This document shows positions 14,086 through 14,200 of a stretch of 14,200 bases of DNA, piece by piece. The notes beneath the pieces were generated by a model. The model made no database searches. It was not told the DNA's origin and worked only from the letters and a program-made list of their open reading frames with translations. This DNA is from an uncultured Pseudomonadota bacterium (GTDB lineage: Bacteria; Myxococcota_A; Polyangia; HGW-17). Made by a program: the position numbers and the translations under genes. The stretch covers positions 1 through 14,200 of the forward strand of contig CALKWH010000432.1 in assembly GCA_938004375.1 (NCBI GenBank), written 5' to 3'. Positions within the stretch are counted from its first letter, which is position 1; each line of letters begins with the position of its first letter.

Positions 14086-14120
14086 CCGGGCAGGCAGGGC
14101 TATGCGCTCTGCCTGCCCGG
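14086..14120 (-). other. Strong hairpin in the only intergenic spacer
   Basis: Two perfect 12-base arms (14086-14097 and 14109-14120, CCGGGCAGGCAG and its complement) flank an 11-base apical part. It lies between the stop of the upstream fragment (14131-14129) and the first DUF2190-type gene. No T-run follows on either strand, so it is not a textbook rho-independent terminator. It could be an RNA processing or stability element, a partial terminator, or a folding barrier that sets expression of the downstream genes. Confidence 0.6.
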
Positions 14121-14128
14121 GGCGTGTG

Positions 14129-14152
14129 TCAGTTCTCGCCCTTGTTCCGGTA
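14129..14152 (-). CDS. Last seven codons of an upstream gene, cut by the adapter
   Basis: The minus strand from 14152 reads seven codons giving YRNKGEN, then TGA at 14131-14129. The gene body lies beyond the adapter, so the product cannot be named. Position before capsid cement genes would fit a major capsid protein, but that is only inferred from Mu-type gene order. Confidence 0.35.
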   Translation of the reverse strand, partial: YRNKGEN

Positions 14153-14200
14153 AGATCGGAAGAGCGTCGTGTAGGGAAAGAGTGTAGATCTGGGTGGTCG
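14153..14200 (-). other. Illumina universal (P5-type) adapter arm, right end, inverted
   Basis: Starting with AGATCGGAAGAGC, these 48 bases are the reverse complement of the arm at the left end, with one base different from the standard sequence (G where C is expected, at 14192). They are synthetic. The insert ends at 14152. Confidence 0.98.

Noticed and set aside
14086..14120. Hairpin as a rho-independent terminator
   Set aside because: No T-run follows on either strand and the same-direction tail operon continues, so it is reported only as a hairpin of unknown role.
44..14152. CRISPR array, tRNA, integrase, transposase, lysis or toxin genes
   Set aside because: Searched by eye on both strands; no repeat-spacer pattern, tRNA-like fold or matching protein was seen. 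The insert is filled by tail and head-completion genes.
1..14200. Terminal inverted repeats suggesting a transposon or linear plasmid
   Set aside because: Both repeats are the Illumina adapter, so they are technical.

Overview
The window is a 14.1 kb fragment of a contractile-tailed (myovirus-type) phage or prophage. All real genes lie on the minus strand, so the transcript reads from about 14,150 down to 44. The DNA is visibly G+C rich, with strong G/C preference at third codon positions, which suggests a high-GC bacterial host; the sequence does not identify that host. Both ends carry an Illumina universal adapter arm (1-43 and, inverted, 14153-14200). The biological insert is therefore 44-14152, and both outermost genes are cut by library construction rather than by biology.

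The gene order is that of the Mu-type head-completion and tail module. In transcription order: the last seven codons of an unknown gene; a 98-nt spacer with a very strong hairpin; two DUF2190-type capsid-cement-like proteins, one small and one with a long C-terminal extension; a gpFII-like head-tail joining protein; a probable tail terminator; a gpL-like tail sheath; a gpM-like tail tube; a gp41-like tail assembly chaperone with a -1 frameshift extension that uses a CCCTTTC slippery site; a tape measure protein; a gpN-like DNA circularization/tail hub protein; a gpP-like baseplate hub; a gp45-like spike; an unrecognised 328-residue protein; a gp46-like baseplate protein carrying an unusual Ig-like N-terminal half; a gp47/gpJ-like wedge protein; a gp48-like (DUF2313) protein; a tail fibre with a beta-roll repeat shaft; and the first 32 codons of a further gene.

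The genes are packed as one translationally coupled unit. Start and stop codons overlap (ATGA, GTGA, TGATG), or the Shine-Dalgarno sequence overlaps the previous stop codon. The only real spacer is at the upstream end. No promoter, integrase, transposase, lysis, packaging or replication gene is present. The hidden reading frame of the tail chaperone was found by reading the minus strand directly.

Most of the window is a conventional tail machine. The less ordinary parts are the frameshifted chaperone, the 328-residue orphan, the decorated gp46 and the repeat-built fibre. The orphan and the decorated gp46 sit together between the spike and the gpJ-like wedge gene, where Mu has a plain gp46.
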